Shown: positions 35,201-47,898 of the stretch, in pieces | How positions within the stretch are numbered: position 1 is the first letter of the stretch | How the letters are laid out: every line of letters begins with the position of its first letter | Translations under genes and position numbers: made by a program | Notes under the pieces: model-generated | Databases searched by the model: none | Told to the model about the DNA's origin: nothing | What the model saw: only the letters and a program-made list of their open reading frames with translations | Assembly (NCBI GenBank): GCA_000310025.1 | Contig: FN649729.1 | Location: 960,293 to 1,024,292 of the forward strand | Direction of reading: 5' to 3' | DNA from: Ectocarpus siliculosus | Lineage: Eukaryota > Sar > Phaeophyceae > Ectocarpales > Ectocarpaceae | Length of the DNA: 64,000 bases

Positions 35201-37835
35201 TCTGCCGCCAAACGTGTTGTCATGGTGTGCGGCCGTCCAGTGATGTGTGTCGATGCGAGGGTCTACTTTGTCACACACACACCCCTCTCCGACAACAACC
35301 GACAAACGAGGCACACACAATAGAGGAACCATGGTCTATTGTTGCTACAAAGGACCACGAGAAAAAATCATCGGCGTCCCTTGTCAGCGACGATAGAGTT
35401 TGAAACGTGTCTATCGAATGTCCATTGTCTGCCTTGTCAGTGACGATAGAGTTTGAAACGTGTCTATCGAATGTCCATTGTTTTCCTTGTCAGTGACGAT
35501 AGAGTTTGACACGTATCTATCGAATGTCCATTGTCTGCCTTGTCAGGGACGATAGACTTTGAAACGTGTCTATCGAATGTCCATTGTCTGCCTTGTCAGT
35601 TTCGATAAGAGTTTGAAACGTGCCTATCAAATGCCCGTTGTCAAAAACTTGGAGTGTTCCTCCCTTGTCTCTCCCCGCATGCTGCCCCCCCCAGGGTGTT
35701 TGTGCTGATCCACAAGATGGATCTCGTTACGGAGGAGGACCGAGAGGTTGTCTTCTTGAACCGAAAGCAGGTAATCTCGGACGTTAGCGGCGGCGTGGAG
35801 CTGACGTTCTTCATGACGTCGATTTGGGACGAGACCCTGTACAGGGTGAGTGATTCGTGCCCGGGGGCTTGGGGTGATACTACGGTGTGGCAGATCGGTG
35901 GTGGTGTTCGATCGTCGTCGTCACTGTTGCTGTTGTTTCCAGCCGCCGCCGCTGCTGCTACTGCTGTTGCTCCTGCTAAGCTTATTGGCAGCAGTGTGCC
36001 GTTTTCGTTGGCATGGTGGCTTGTCGTCGCCGTTGGTACTGCTGCTGCCTTCTTGCGTACTGGCAACGAGAACCGTCGGGGTAGGCATGTATGGTTTGTC
36101 GTGCTCGTCCCACTCTTTTGCTGCATGTTGTCACGTTTGTCACGTTTGTCATGTTTGTGCGGTGGTGACGGCACGTGTTTGCTCTTTTCAACGGTGAGGT
36201 TGTTCTGCCACGCACTTGGTCGAGGCGTAGCCGTTAGCGGCGCCAGAAGTCTGAATCGACGATGTTTTTTTGTTTGTTTTGATCGTTTCATCCTTGGGTT
36301 TTTGCTGTTGGCGCCGTTCGTAGTGTTGCCTTGACTCGGAGCGCCTTTGCTGCTGCTTCTGCCTCTGCCTGTGCTGCTGCTGCTGCTGCTGCCGCTGCTA
36401 CTGCCTCTGTTGCTGCTAGGCGTGGTCTTCGATCGTGTACTCTCTTATCCCGAACATGGAGGTGCTCGAGAGCCACCTCGACAACTTCTGTGATATTTGG
36501 TGAGAACGCGATGCTCTTCCTCTGTCGTAGTTGGTGGCGTCATCGTCGTCCATGGTGTTATTGTCGATATGCACCAATTCTGTTGTTGATGATGAGGTTG
36601 TCGTTGTTCCCTTCATGCCAACGTTCCCTTCTCTGAAGTCGTCATTGTTTGCCCTCCGTACTGCGGCACAAATCCAAGGTCTTTGACGGCGAACAGCTAT
36701 TTCGGCACGTGCTGTTGTCTGTGTTGCTTCTCTTGTTACACCCACCACGTTTCGTTGGAAAATTCTAGTCGCCGAATTGTACATCAAGCACAACACGCGT
36801 CTCTTTCTTCCTCTCCGCACAATTTCTGATTGTGTGTTCATCATGTGTTTCTACGCTTTTTTTTTCTTCTTTTTTCCAGCGGGGCCGATGAGGTGGTTTT
36901 GTTCGAAAGGGAGACGTTCCTGGTGATCGCGCACGCGAAGCATGTGCAACACCCGGATGTTCACCGATTCGAGAAGATCTCCAACATCGTCAAGCAGTTC
37001 AAGCTTAGCGTTAGCAAGACCAGCCTCAAGTTCGAGGGAATGATGGTGAGGCTTCGCGTCGATCTGTAGACATCTGGTATGTATCGCCAATGAGACACCG
37101 TGACGAGCTTTAGGGCGATAATAAGACTGGTTTTGTATATGGAACGTTTCGGTGTGTGTTGGTATGTAGTGAGCGTTTTAACAAGCGAGGCCATCCTCAG
37201 GGGATGGCGGGTCGTGTATTTTTTCGGCGTCGATCTCCACAGAGCCTGCTTTGAGAACGCACACCTTTCCATTTTCGGTGTGTGGAGCCTCCTTCGCTCT
37301 GTCCTCTCTCTCTTCTCTCTCTCTCTCTCTGAACTACGCCTTTATACTTGAGTCGCTATTGCGTAGTTGCTACCTTTTCCTGTTCCGTGTGGTCTCGCCC
37401 ATCTCAACAGACGAGTTCTGATACCAGTGTGCAAGAATTCTTCCGTGGTGAGCATGTTCGTTTTTTGATGCAACCTCCAGCAGCAGGCGATTTTTCACTC
37501 GGCAAACCCGGCTGCGCCGCGCGTTTGCGAGCCACCTCCTGCTGGCAGATGGGGGCTGTAGCACTCTTTCCTACGCTTCCCAACCAAGGCTCGTTTCCGT
37601 GCCGCCCGTTTCACCATTATAGGTGAAGAACTCGAACTTTACGGTGTTCATCAGCGACTTCACGGAGAACACGTACATCATGGTGGTGACGACCAGCCCG
37701 CTGGTCGAGAAGGCCACCACCGAGCTCAACATCAAGGCGGCGAAGAAGCACTTCGAGAGGTTGCTGGTCAAGCCGGAGGACCTCGGGCACCACGAGATGA
37801 ACCACCACCACCACCAGCCGGGCCAAGTCGCGTGA
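32267..37835 (+). CDS. RagA: Rag GTPase, RagA/RagB (Gtr1) type
   Basis: RagA/B (yeast Gtr1) pairs with RagC/D on the lysosome or vacuole and recruits TORC1 in response to amino acids. Exons 32267-32406, 33923-34028, 34562-34665, 35695-35845, 36420-36499, 36880-37045 and 37623-37835 sum to 960 bp (319 aa; human RagA has 313). The ATG is in the context ACCATGG. Visible motifs: P-loop GKSRSGKTS (residues 10-18), [14 protein letters not shown] (switch I), [10 protein letters not shown] (G3), LIHKMDL (the Rag-type G4), [17 protein letters not shown], and the C-terminal roadblock region with [32 protein letters not shown] and [12 protein letters not shown]. The C-terminus ends in a His-rich tail. 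P-loop residue 13 is Arg where animal and yeast Rags usually have Gly. All introns are GT-AG. Confidence 0.97.
33180..33252 (+). repeat. tRNA-like A/B-box sequence with A-rich tail
   Basis: In RagA intron 1, GGTAGTCTAGTGG resembles the pol III A box and GGTTGGAATCC the B box (consensus GGTTCGAATCC), about 35 bp apart, followed by GGAGCGAAAAAAGAAAAAC. No full cloverleaf forms, because the acceptor and T stems do not pair. This fits a decayed tRNA or the head of a tRNA-derived SINE. Confidence 0.35.
35379..35642. repeat. 53-bp minisatellite, five copies, in RagA intron 3
   Basis: Copies start at 35381, 35434, 35487, 35540 and 35593, each beginning TTGTCAG. The core GACGATAGAGTTTGAAACGT plus GTCTATCGAATGTCCATTG contains the dyad CGATAGA/TCTATCG, so each unit can form a small hairpin. 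The array ends about 50 bp before the exon 4 acceptor. Confidence 0.95.
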
Positions 37836-38374
37836 CCGCCGTCGCGGGGTCTCCCAGCCAACCGTCAGGCGTTCGGCGTGCACCACCGGTTGGAACCGTT
37901 TTTCTGGTTGTCGTCCCCGCCGTGTCGTCTTGTGGCACCATGGCGAATCGCCGTGCTTTTCGATTGTTGCCGCGGGTCTGTGAGGAGTGGGCTTGCTAAG
38001 GTTGTGTGCTTACCGTTTGTACCGATTGTTGTGTTTTTTTTGTCTGAACGGCTTCTCTGCGCGTGCATGCGGCGAAGCTTCGGTGGTCGGGGCATTGTGT
38101 ATGTGTCATGTGCCTCGAGACAAGCTACAGAAGAGAGAGAGAAAAACAGCAATCCCCTATATTTATCATCGTTAGTCTAGACGTGGCCAAGAGTTAACTT
38201 GCGCCTCGTGGGTGTTTGTGTTGGGCTGTAATTATGTTCGTAGGCGGCAGCAGCAGCAGTGTTGTGTTGTGTCGGCGGAGGGCGTTCCAGCGTGTGTGTT
38301 TGTTTTGGTAGATGTTTCTTTGATTCGTTTTTTTAGGCGCCCTCCGTCCAAGCGTAGGCCTTGTTCGCTCGTAA

Positions 38375-38411
<37 letters not shown>

Positions 38412-39186
38412 CATGGTTCTCTATGCCAACAACGTGCCGGCCAATGACACTGCTGTATTTTTCAGCGTGCGTTTCGTTGTGTGCCGCGAGTTCAATGTCT
38501 CTTTTTTGTAGTCACTCGTGGAAAATGTGTTTTTTGTGTCTTTTTATGGGGGGCGGGGGGATCGTCCGGGGGGATCGTCCGTGTGCACCTCTCGCCCTCG
38601 TAGACCCGTATCAGTATCGCCATATGCCCTCCTTACAACGGATTACTGAAACGGTCAGTGAAGGCGCTGGTAGCGAAGGTTACGACACTGATGTGGCCGA
38701 TAGCCGGCTGTTCTGCGTAGGTGAACGTGCCGCGCAGGGGCGCACGCAACAACAGCGCTAGAATATTTATATTCAAACCGGTTTTCTGGGGTCGGGTAAG
38801 GGGCCGTTAGGCACGTGAGCCGCGGCATAGGGGCCAGATTAACGTGAATGTTTTCTTTTAGTTTAGATGTGACATCAGCGTAGCCGCAACACTCGTAAGG
38901 TTAAAACTACTGTATTGCGCATCGCAGAAGGCGTTCAGGGTTATTGGCGGGGGGTGGAATAGGTTCGGGTTGTGTTCGGTTTCAGTCGGGAAAGTCGACC
39001 TCGCTGCGGATGGCGGTTTGGCAAGCACGCTAATGGTAACACTTGGCTGAGTGAACGGTTGTCGCTTTGCCGGCCGTACGTAAGTTCGTGCATGGCTTGG
39101 GGTCGATCCCCCCTCTGCTTCGACCCGCCTCGGACTCTAGTCCAGGGTTTCTACCCCCCCCCCCCCATTGGGGGTGGGTTTCTGGT
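37836..39186. other. spacer 3' of RagA
   Basis: The RagA 3' UTR lies here, with a run of about 12 CTG units at about 38373-38410. No other gene is supported. The spacer runs into assembly gap 3. Confidence 0.5.
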
Positions 39187-39286
39187 NNNNNNNNNNNNNN
39201 NNNNNNNNNNNNNNNNNNNNNNNNNNNNNNNNNNNNNNNNNNNNNNNNNNNNNNNNNNNNNNNNNNNNNNNNNNNNNNNNNNNNNN
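39187..39286. other. assembly gap 3 (100 N)
   Basis: Exactly 100 N. The left flank ends in a C run and GGGGGTGGGTTTCTGGT; the right flank is the abnormal sequence described in the next entry. Confidence 0.98.
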
Positions 39287-39575
39287 ACCTTGGAAGGTTA
39301 AAAATTTCTTTTTGGCCCTTCCCAAAGGGCTTTCGGGTTTTTGGGGGGGGGGGGAAATGGTTTGGGTTTTTTTTGGTTTCCTTTGGGAAAATTCCCCCCC
39401 GCGGGGGGGGGGGTTTGGCAAACCCCCTAAAGGTAACCCTTGGGGGGGGGAACGGTTTTTCCTTTCCCCCCCCTAATAAAATTTCGCCCAGGGTTGGGGG
39501 TGTTCCCCCCTTTTTTTTGGCCCCCCTTGGGTTTTTTTCCCGGGTTTTTCCCCCCCCCCCCCCCCCCCCCCCCTC
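39287..39575. other. probable low-quality read end beside gap 3
   Basis: The 290 bp are dominated by expanded homopolymers (TTTTT, GGGGGGGG, CCCCCCC) alternating with short normal words. This looks like a degraded sequencing trace, and nothing here should be interpreted biologically. Confidence 0.75.
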
Positions 39576-41650
39576 GCGTTGATTCGTCATAGTTGCCGCT
39601 CATTCTCCTCGCAGATCTCGAATGCCCCCTAGTACCTAGTACAGCGGTAACCGTGAGAAAAAAGGCTCCGTTGTCGGGCATTGTTAGCTAAAGAGTCTCT
39701 ATGCATAGATGCATGAAACGGTTTTTTGTCGTCGGTTTGGAGCCCGCTCTTGTGTTAGGTTTGCGAGGGGCTTAATTGTGGGGTCGTGCTGCGATTGTTG
39801 TGATGATGACAGCGGGCATGCTTGCTCCGCTCCCCTTCGTGCGTTGTTTGTTTTGTTCGGTGTGTGCCAGTTACTCCCCCCCCTTTTTTTTGTCGTGCAT
39901 GCTTGTTGGACCGAGATGGCCGTGCTTAACGCGCCTGGGGGGTGGTATCCTTTTTTGCCTTCCTTCGCGGGGCCTCCTACTGCTGTCTGTGGAAAATGAT
40001 CAATGGATATGTGTTTTGGAAGCGCGAGTGCGTGCAGAAAACGACGAAGGATGTGGTGTCCCAAAGGTGGACTTGAAATACATGCTCGAGGATAGAGCAT
40101 GTCTGACACAACCAAATGGCGGGATTGGCTGTGTGTCGGACTACATTGTATTTCTTCTTTGTCGCTGGGTGATTGCCTCTTGTGGACAACATCCGAGCAC
40201 GGGTTAATCGGGGCCGGGAGATTGAGTCCATGCGCGTGCTCCCGATCAATCCAGCGAGATTGCGGGCATTGAGTAGACGATCATCCACGCATGGCAACCC
40301 TTACGTCCATTGCCAAAGATCATCTCTCTCTCTCTCCGCTCACTAATTCACGTACGGACACCCATCGCTGAACATGTTCTCTTTCCGATCACCGATCTAC
40401 GAAAAAAATTGCACTTGGCCATCGTTTGGCTGCTTATGGTTGATATCACGCTTCCCTTGATGTCGACTTGCAAACGATGTGCGATGGTATTAAGCTTGCC
40501 CCCCTCACAACACCTTTTGTCACGTTCTGAGCCTGGAGGAGAACTCAAACATGGACCAGACGTTTTGTTACCTTTCCTGTCCTCTCCTCCCGAACTTGTG
40601 TTACCCCCCGGGTTGCAGGTTACGGATAGCGCAACCTCTCTTGGTACCCGAAGCACGGGGGATCGTGTTTTCTCTTCGAGCTACAGGTCGAACCAAGCTT
40701 GGTTTTCAACAAGGCTTCCTCGATCGGGCATCGCGCATGATGCATAAAAAATATTTCACCAACAACGTTACCATGTGTTCAAACAATTTATTTGGCCTCA
40801 TTTCCGTGGCTGCTACAACGCTGGTAAACGCTACCTGTACACACGAAGATGCCAACAGCCACGTCTGCCAATCCACACCAACATCCGCCCACAGCAGGAA
40901 GATCTGATCAGAGGCCTGACTAACTGCTGCCGCGAGTCTTCAGGCCCGTCCTCGTCCAATCACCACCACACCGCAGCATACGGCTTGAGCAGATTCAACC
41001 GGCGAGCAGCATCCACCCCCCTGCAGCAACAGCTGCCCGCTTCTGCGCTAGACCAGCTATCTCTGCTCTACCCCCTTTCTCAATAACCCTAACCCATGAA
41101 GTTAACTACCAGTTCTCTTCATGTATGGTGAAAAAAACGCGCGTGCCTGCTCTTAGCCATCATAGGGAGCGTGTTGTTCATCGCCACAGTTCAGCTCGGC
41201 GCGCGGAACAATCAGAGGCGACGGCGTACATGACCGTCTGCGGCGACGGAGCCCCCCCCATACTTTTCACACTTTCGCATTCCGCTCTCGGGGTGCCACC
41301 TGTTTTCACGCAAATAGCAACGTGGCACTACCTGCAGTACCTGTACTGCTGTGGTACTGCTGTAGTGAGAAAACCAGCTACGCTTGGTGAAACAGGAAGA
41401 CCGCCCGTACACAACAAGACCCCCCATCGTTCGGCTCACCAATAATCTACACGGGAGAAAATTGACCCCCCCCCCCCAACTGGGCACATCGTTCGCATTT
41501 CGCCGGTCGCCTCCACCAATCAACGAACACAAGACGACCCATGAAAACCGATGCACAACAAACTCCGGCATTTTCACATCGATTGGAACATTATCTATTG
41601 TATCGCGTCTGTTTTTGTCATCGTACATGTACATGCACGCAGACGACAGA
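39576..41650. other. spacer between gap 3 and the DUF1995 gene
   Basis: About 2 kb at the 3' side of both neighbouring genes (RagA and DUF1995 converge). No coding exon, RNA gene or clear repeat was recognised. Confidence 0.4.
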
Positions 41651-44600
41651 TCACGAGGTGCCGCTACCCCACAGCGGCGTGATGTTCTCGGCATCGGGGT
41701 CGTCGTCGAAGGTGCCGAGAGGCACGTACTCCTCGCCCTTGCTCTTCCCGGTATTCCTGCGGTCGAACACCACGTACGGCTCCGATGGCCCGGCCTTCAT
41801 CACCGCGCCCTGCGCCAGTCGGGCGCGCAAAGACGACATCACGTGTGCATACAAAGTGCGGTGTGTATGTACAGTACGACGAGATATCAGAACAATATTC
41901 GGCGGAACGGGGGGGGGGTGTACTCATAGTCGTGCATGCCTTGGCGGTTAGACCATTGACCAGGGGGGGGCGGGATTATCGGATTGTTCTCAGAAGCCAC
42001 TGTTTGACTCTGTTCGTCGTGCAAGCGGTCACGGACGGAAAGAGTGGTGAGAGGATGCGGCATAGCCATACAGCTTGCGGCCTGCAGCTCAGTCGCAGTC
42101 CTGTTTGGTGTCATCGCGATGGTAGCGAGGTGGATCAGCCCCCGTCCCCCCCCCGCTAAGGACGTCTAATTATACTGTCGGGTCATGTTTCTGGCAGAGA
42201 AGAGCCACGCCACGCCAACAATTCCAGGCCTCCCCCCCTCCTCGGAGGGAATCGTACCTCCTGCGTCGCCACCGGCGACGACGCTCGTGTGAAACCTAAA
42301 GCAACGCGCAAAAACCCCAGACCTCGCCCTCTCGACACGCCCAACTTTCCGCCGAAGCGGAACATGTGCAGCACCTATTGCTGTTACAGGAAGGCTTTTT
42401 TTTTTTTTTGACGGGTGAAACTTGGCGGAGGCCGAGGCTTTACTTGTAAAAAAACGTGGCAGACGTTGCTTAGAGCGTGGTATTGAATAAAACTACTACC
42501 GGTACACGGTTGGAGCTGACTCTGCTGGGAACCGAAGAACAGGAACGATGCTCCTTCCGTCTGCGCCAACGAGACGACGACCGGTCAAACAAAGCGGTCG
42601 ACTAAGGCAAGCAAACCAATAGCGATACCCCACCACCTCCCTCCCAAATCAAAGCGCGGCTGGCTTCGCCACGCGTTCTGAACAGCGCTGAAAAAAAAAA
42701 ATGGAGAAAAAAAATGTGTAACGCTTTTCAGTCATTTTCTGGTATGTATGCCTGGGGTGCCAAGAGGGCGTGTGAAGACTACTACTGCCCCTTCCCCCGC
42801 CGAACCATGCCAAGCAGAACTGTATGTACGTAGATAGGTCGACACATTTTTCTCGTGCGTGGTGCTTGTCTTCAAACCACACGTATTTATACAATGTACT
42901 CTGTAACAGAAGTGCACTGCTGTGTACATTTTGTGTACAGAAACAGCAATGACACTACATGTAGATCGGATGGTTTTTTGTTTGCATCCAGCCATCAGTC
43001 CAGCGGAGGGCCAATACGACAAGACAATATCAATATTACAGAACGCGCCACCGCTTGATCTAGAAGCCAGGAGTGAAGAAATTGAGCCCAAAAAAATCAA
43101 CATTTAGACTAAGAACTTGTGAACCATTTTGTGAGTTCGGTTAAGAACCCCTACACAATATATAACCTATATAGCGATCAGTCGTAGCATGGCGCGTTCT
43201 GTACGTGGGGCGTGCGTCGTTGGTGTTGTTTGTGGGATATTATAGTTGTTGTGGGTGGGACAGGCAGGCACCATTCCTCAGGTTCGCCAACAGAGTCGGT
43301 TTCTTCCGAAAAAGAGACCGCAGGTCATCGAAGTCAAGTACTTCACGGGATAAACCCAGAAGTACCGAAAAACCATCACTGCTCTGAAGACTTAACCATC
43401 CTCATCGGAATCGGTGGGTTTGCCTTGTTTTGGATAAACAAAGCGGAGACTGACCTGTAGAAATGATTCTTTTGAGTACAGTCATGATCTCTATGTAGCG
43501 GTGGGTACGGGCTTATATAGTCTGGTGCTCTAAACTCACTGTTTTGGTCTGCGCCAAACGAACAAAAAATGCCAAGCACGCAGAAAACACCCATACATCA
43601 CTTTTGGGGACGGGCGTGATATTTCCTGGGTGTACTGCCAAACCAATCATGGTCAACGGTTACACCTTATCTATCGGAGGTATTGGGGCGAAAACAAGCT
43701 GTGTACGCAGGCAGGACGGAAGGCAGGAATATGCCCAGCGGGATGCCTCCGTGTTCTCTGGGGAAAAAAAATGTCACCGGAAAAAAAAACAGAGCGGCCA
43801 ACAGGCGCACGCACCGAGATTTGAACTTACGACCTGCGCAAAGCGCAACGTGGCTTTCAATACAAGTATTGAAGTACAAGTTGAACACACCTCGTGCATT
43901 TGTTCTATGAGTCTGCGTCCGCATCTTCCTCAATATGAGTCAGATGTACCAGCAGGGGCTACACAGAGAAATCCCCCCGCGATCGATCGTTTTTTTTTTT
44001 TTTCGTCTTCGACGGGGAAGCGTATACCGTACGTTGCTCAAGACACCACATCCCCGGACACATTTTCAAAGCTCATCGGTTACTCCGCGACGAAGGGGAT
44101 GCCGACATTAACTGATACGTTTTTCGGAAAGCTCGCGACGAGGAGGCTCCAACGCGCCATTTTCGGTTTTGCTGCAGAGTAATCGAACCTTCGCAGATCT
44201 GTCCAGGGGGTGTGGAATCATACGCAACCTACGGTAGGTCAAGAGCACAGGGATTGTCTGTCCGTTCATGGATATGGCCAGCTTGAGTTACAATACCTGC
44301 TACATCACGTAAGAACGCCTTACTTTGCCCAGGCTCGTTTCTTTTTTATCTATGGGGTGACCCAAAATCAGCCACATTGGGTGTTGTGTAGGGATCTGGA
44401 CTGAGCAGCTGTTCCAAATGGTCAAGTTCTAAAAAAAAACTTGTGGAAAAAGAAAAAGTCTGAGAGTTCTCGGGCGTCGGAAAACTTTTACGGGTCCCTT
44501 GGTGGCGCTATAATAGTTAATCATATAGCTGTGGTCAAGTAGCTCCAAATACTCAACATTTTGTTTGTCATTTCGGGCTCCAATTGGCACCAAACATTAA

Positions 44601-47600
44601 CTTCCCGCACGTCACAAAATCTCTCAGGGCTGTGATATGGCCCTAAGGAAATCTCACTTCAATGAAAGTACCTTTTGTTCAGGCTATGGCGAACGACAAA
44701 CTAGCACCCCCAGCCCCCAACACACACAAAACGCCACGCAACAAGACGAGCACAACCGCCCCAACCACACGAATCCTTCCAAACCTTGATGGGGAAGAAG
44801 GCCACCGAGCTGCCGTACAAGAGCCTGAAGTTGTAGATGTCCTTGAAGCTCTCGGCGAACGCTATCCTCTCCCCACGTCCACGCACTTGCATCACGCCTC
44901 CCGAACTAGGCCGGTCCTTGAGGTTGGGGTTGATGATCACCACCGGCCTGCGTGCGTTTTTTGTTGTTTTGAGGCGGTGGAAATTCGGATCACATCTGAG
45001 ACGGCGAAGGAAGCGTTTCGGTCAAGCAACGCCACACACTGCTGCTATTGTGGCCTTCGGTGGCGTGCTTCTTCCAGAAGACCATTGTGTATGTATTCCC
45101 CTTCCTAGTCCCCGGTAGACGTCGTTGGCATTGTGCAGCTTGTGGTTTTCGGTGTCTCGGTGTCTACCGCACCCTCATGTTCACATTGCAGCGGAAGGTC
45201 AAAGTCTACCAAAATACTGTCAATAAAAAAAATGCGTGGCCGCTGGCCGTTCTGATCGGTAGACAGACAGGCGCGACCATCGGAGGAAACAGCAGCAACC
45301 CCATGTACAGCAGTACCAAGGTCGGGCAGGTATGGTCGACAAGCGTCTGGTGCCGCCACCTCCTTTGCCTGGACCCTGCTCAAGACATAGCCGGAGGACC
45401 CCCAGGCCAATATCGCAGAGCACCGTATGGTTGCGACTAAATCGGGTACACGCATGCACTTTGTACTTTTTCCCCGTGCTAGCCCCCCCCCCCCCACTAC
45501 CCTCTCAACAAAGAGGCGAAACACACGACAGGCAGGGCTATTTGTACAAACGACGTGGTATGTACGTATGTATGTATGCCGACGGCAGGCCACCACAGTA
45601 CCCGTCTTTCACTTCCGCACCGTCCGTTCGCGTGCTCCACCGTGTCCACCAGCAGCGGGTGGATCGAGTAGCCGGCGATGCTCTGGGGGCTGATGACCAG
45701 GATAACGTCGTCCTCAGCGGAAACGTCGTCCTTGTTCCCCAGCTGTTGGGTTGAAACGTCACGATGGGGCAGGTACATTTTGATAGAACAAAAAAGGCAT
45801 AAAAAAGAATAATCGCATGCTGATATACACTGCAACCGGTGTTTTTTTCAGCTGGGAGGAGCCCTCAACCTTCGTGTTTACTTCAGTTAACACATGGCCT
45901 GCTCATTTCCCAGACATTTTGGTTACACAACGCGCGGCACGTACCCGTTTCTCGTTGCGGGTTTTTGACACGGACAATGTGGTAAGAGAGTGGAGTGCTC
46001 AAGCAAAGCACAGAATTGCATTGCAACGGATCGAACAGAAGGATCGAGCTGGACCACAAGCAGGGAAAACGACTCACTACGATGTACCTGATGGACCTGG
46101 TTTTGGCCACTGCTCACATACATACCCTGGTGCCCAAGCGATCGAGCAAAACACCCACGTTCGTTGAGCATTAAAAGAAGCCCATGTGGTTGGCGGGACT
46201 CCTAGCGTCGACCAGGCGAGGGCCAAAATATCGCTACAGCAAGAACTGGCATGTTGATAAAAGTTGCTGGTCGGGAAGCTTCCGACCCAGCTTGGTTGAC
46301 ACTAAAAGACCAAAGAGCCAAAGAGTGCTACGTGCGCACGCCCACCCACAGAGTGCGAAGAAATTCGGCCACCTCGCCCAAAATCTGATTGTGTGCTTGC
46401 GTGCGTTTGGTGCACCGCACGAAACAACAAATCGACAAGAGAGCGACTTACACTCCACGGAAACAGAGCAGCACCGCATACCAACCATACTCGATCGGAT
46501 GGCTCTTGAAGGAATTAGTGCCAACATGTCAGAGCACCTTCCCAACGGATTTCTGCCGGTACGCCATCGTGTGTTTCGCAGCAGAAAGGGATGTGCTGTG
46601 GTGCCTACCTGACAATGACTCGCAACTCAACCAAGCATCTTTGCAATTTCTCGCTAACTACCAAGTCTTCTTCCGCAAAAATTAACCAACAACCTCTACG
46701 GTGGTACAACCACATTATGGGACAGTAACACCACATCCAGCAAGATTACCAACAACCACAACGGCAGTAAAAAAAGTTCATGAAATCGTAGACACCACAA
46801 CCAGCAAGGCGTCTGATGGGTATAATTGAGTCGATTGTCAAATACCCGCGTGCAACTACTTAACCTGGTCAAAGTTGACTTGATAGCCAGCATTGCGGAT
46901 GGCTTGTGTTTACCTGGCCAAAGTTGACGTGATGCAAACAACCAGTCAAATAACCAGCATTGCGTATCGCTTGTGTTTTGCCCGGCCAGCGTCGACATGA
47001 CAACCACCAAGGCAAATCGCTTGTGAATTACCTGGCCAAAGTTGACGTGGGACCCCACGAGCCCGTCCTCCCAGTCCATCCCCTGCATGATAGACATCAC
47101 CCCCGACAGGGCTAGCGGAAGGCTCTTGAACACCCCCTTCCCCATGCTCGGCTGGATGAGGATTCGCGTGTTTAGGCCCACGTCGGCCATCGAGTAGGCA
47201 AGCTCGCGGACCAACTCCAGAACCGTGCCCACGCGGTAGGTGTCCATGGCCGGGTTGAGCTCGGGGACCGTGCACACCAGCTGTATATGTACACACACAC
47301 GGCGAGAAACGAAGAGGAAGAGGCAAGTCGTTGATACGCGATGGCGTACAGCGTGGTATGATACGGTATGTTCTGAAGCCACGTCAACGAGGACATCGGC
47401 TCTATGTATATATATTACACACGTATATACACACATACAACGAGCAGCGAAAAGGGAGATAAACGTCTTTTGATGCGCAATGGTGTACTGCGTGGTAGGA
47501 TATGTCAAGTTCTAAAGCCACGCGAACAGCGGGTAGGCGCACCCTTCATTCACGTGCGGGGGGGGGGGGGGGGTCGTGGCTTCAACAGCGAGGGCGTCCG

Positions 47601-47898
47601 CCACCCGCTGGAAAATGGCTTTTCACCCGCTCGCACCAGTGTCACGTTAGTTGCATGCAGGGCATTACTGGAACAACCGCCGGTAAAGAATAAAAAATCC
47701 TGCACGTCGTATCAGCTACCGAATGTTGTTTTCGGGGGGGGTTCGCACTTTCATCCGCCGTGGCACGGTGGGGTCTTCCACCGCCAGCACGAGGGCTTCT
47801 GCCGCCCCCCGGTAGATGAAGTTCCTCGCCATCTTCGAGTGGGGTACGTTGTTGAGCAGCATGTTGACAGGCAGCCCACCGTAGCTGCCTACAGGAAT
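41651..47898 (-). CDS. DUF1995 family protein, 5' exon(s) missing
   Basis: DUF1995 proteins occur in cyanobacteria and plastids; LPA3-type plant members affect photosystem II accumulation, and the biochemical role is unknown. Exons: 47749-47898, 47032-47280, 45621-45742, 44785-44947 and 41651-41809 (280 codons, in phase). Landmarks: GGLPVNMLLNNVP and AAEALVLAVEDPTVPRRMK, then VPELNPAMDTYRVGTVLELV, QPSMGKGVFKSLPLALSG and MDWEDGLVGSHVNFGQ; next DDVILVISPQSIAGYSI, then RPVVIINPNLKDRP and MQVRGRGERIAFAESF with YNFRLLYGSS; last GPSEPYVVFDRR and the acidic C-terminus. The first visible exon begins after an acceptor (AACAG). The start codon and any plastid presequence must lie upstream, where I could not place them. 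The introns hold a MITE (44027) and part of a dispersed repeat (41905). Confidence 0.85.
41905..41965 (-). repeat. dispersed poly-C-ended repeat, truncated copy D
   Basis: GGGGGGGGTGTACTCATAGTCGTGCATGCCTTGG, followed by GTTAGACCATTGAC, is the complement of the 3' part of the repeat seen whole at 48471. It is truncated beyond about 41965. It lies in the last intron of the DUF1995 gene. Confidence 0.75.
44027..44234. mobile_element. TA-flanked MITE, copy B
   Basis: A 208-bp element starting CCGTACGTTGCTCAAGA and ending ATACGCAACCTACGG, with a TA dinucleotide on each side. The ends are about 50-bp imperfect inverted repeats, and there is no coding capacity. It aligns over its length with the element at 58256-58474 in the opposite orientation, for example GATGCCGA, TTTTCGGAAAGCTC and GACGAG. 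The TA flanks suggest mobilisation by a Tc1/mariner-type transposase. It is intronic in the DUF1995 gene. Confidence 0.85.

Noticed and set aside
35379-35642. Regular direct repeats as a CRISPR-like array
   Set aside because: The 53-bp units are contiguous without unique spacers, and the genome is eukaryotic, so it is a minisatellite.
43806-43860. tRNA-like sequence with a B-box-like ACCGAGATTTGAACTT (minus strand)
   Set aside because: The T stem and acceptor stem do not pair and no anticodon arm forms. Too weak to call even a tRNA pseudogene.
43544-44182. Plus-strand open frame of 212 residues
   Set aside because: It runs into the MITE and contains homopolymer-derived residues. No domain is recognisable; it lies in a DUF1995 intron.
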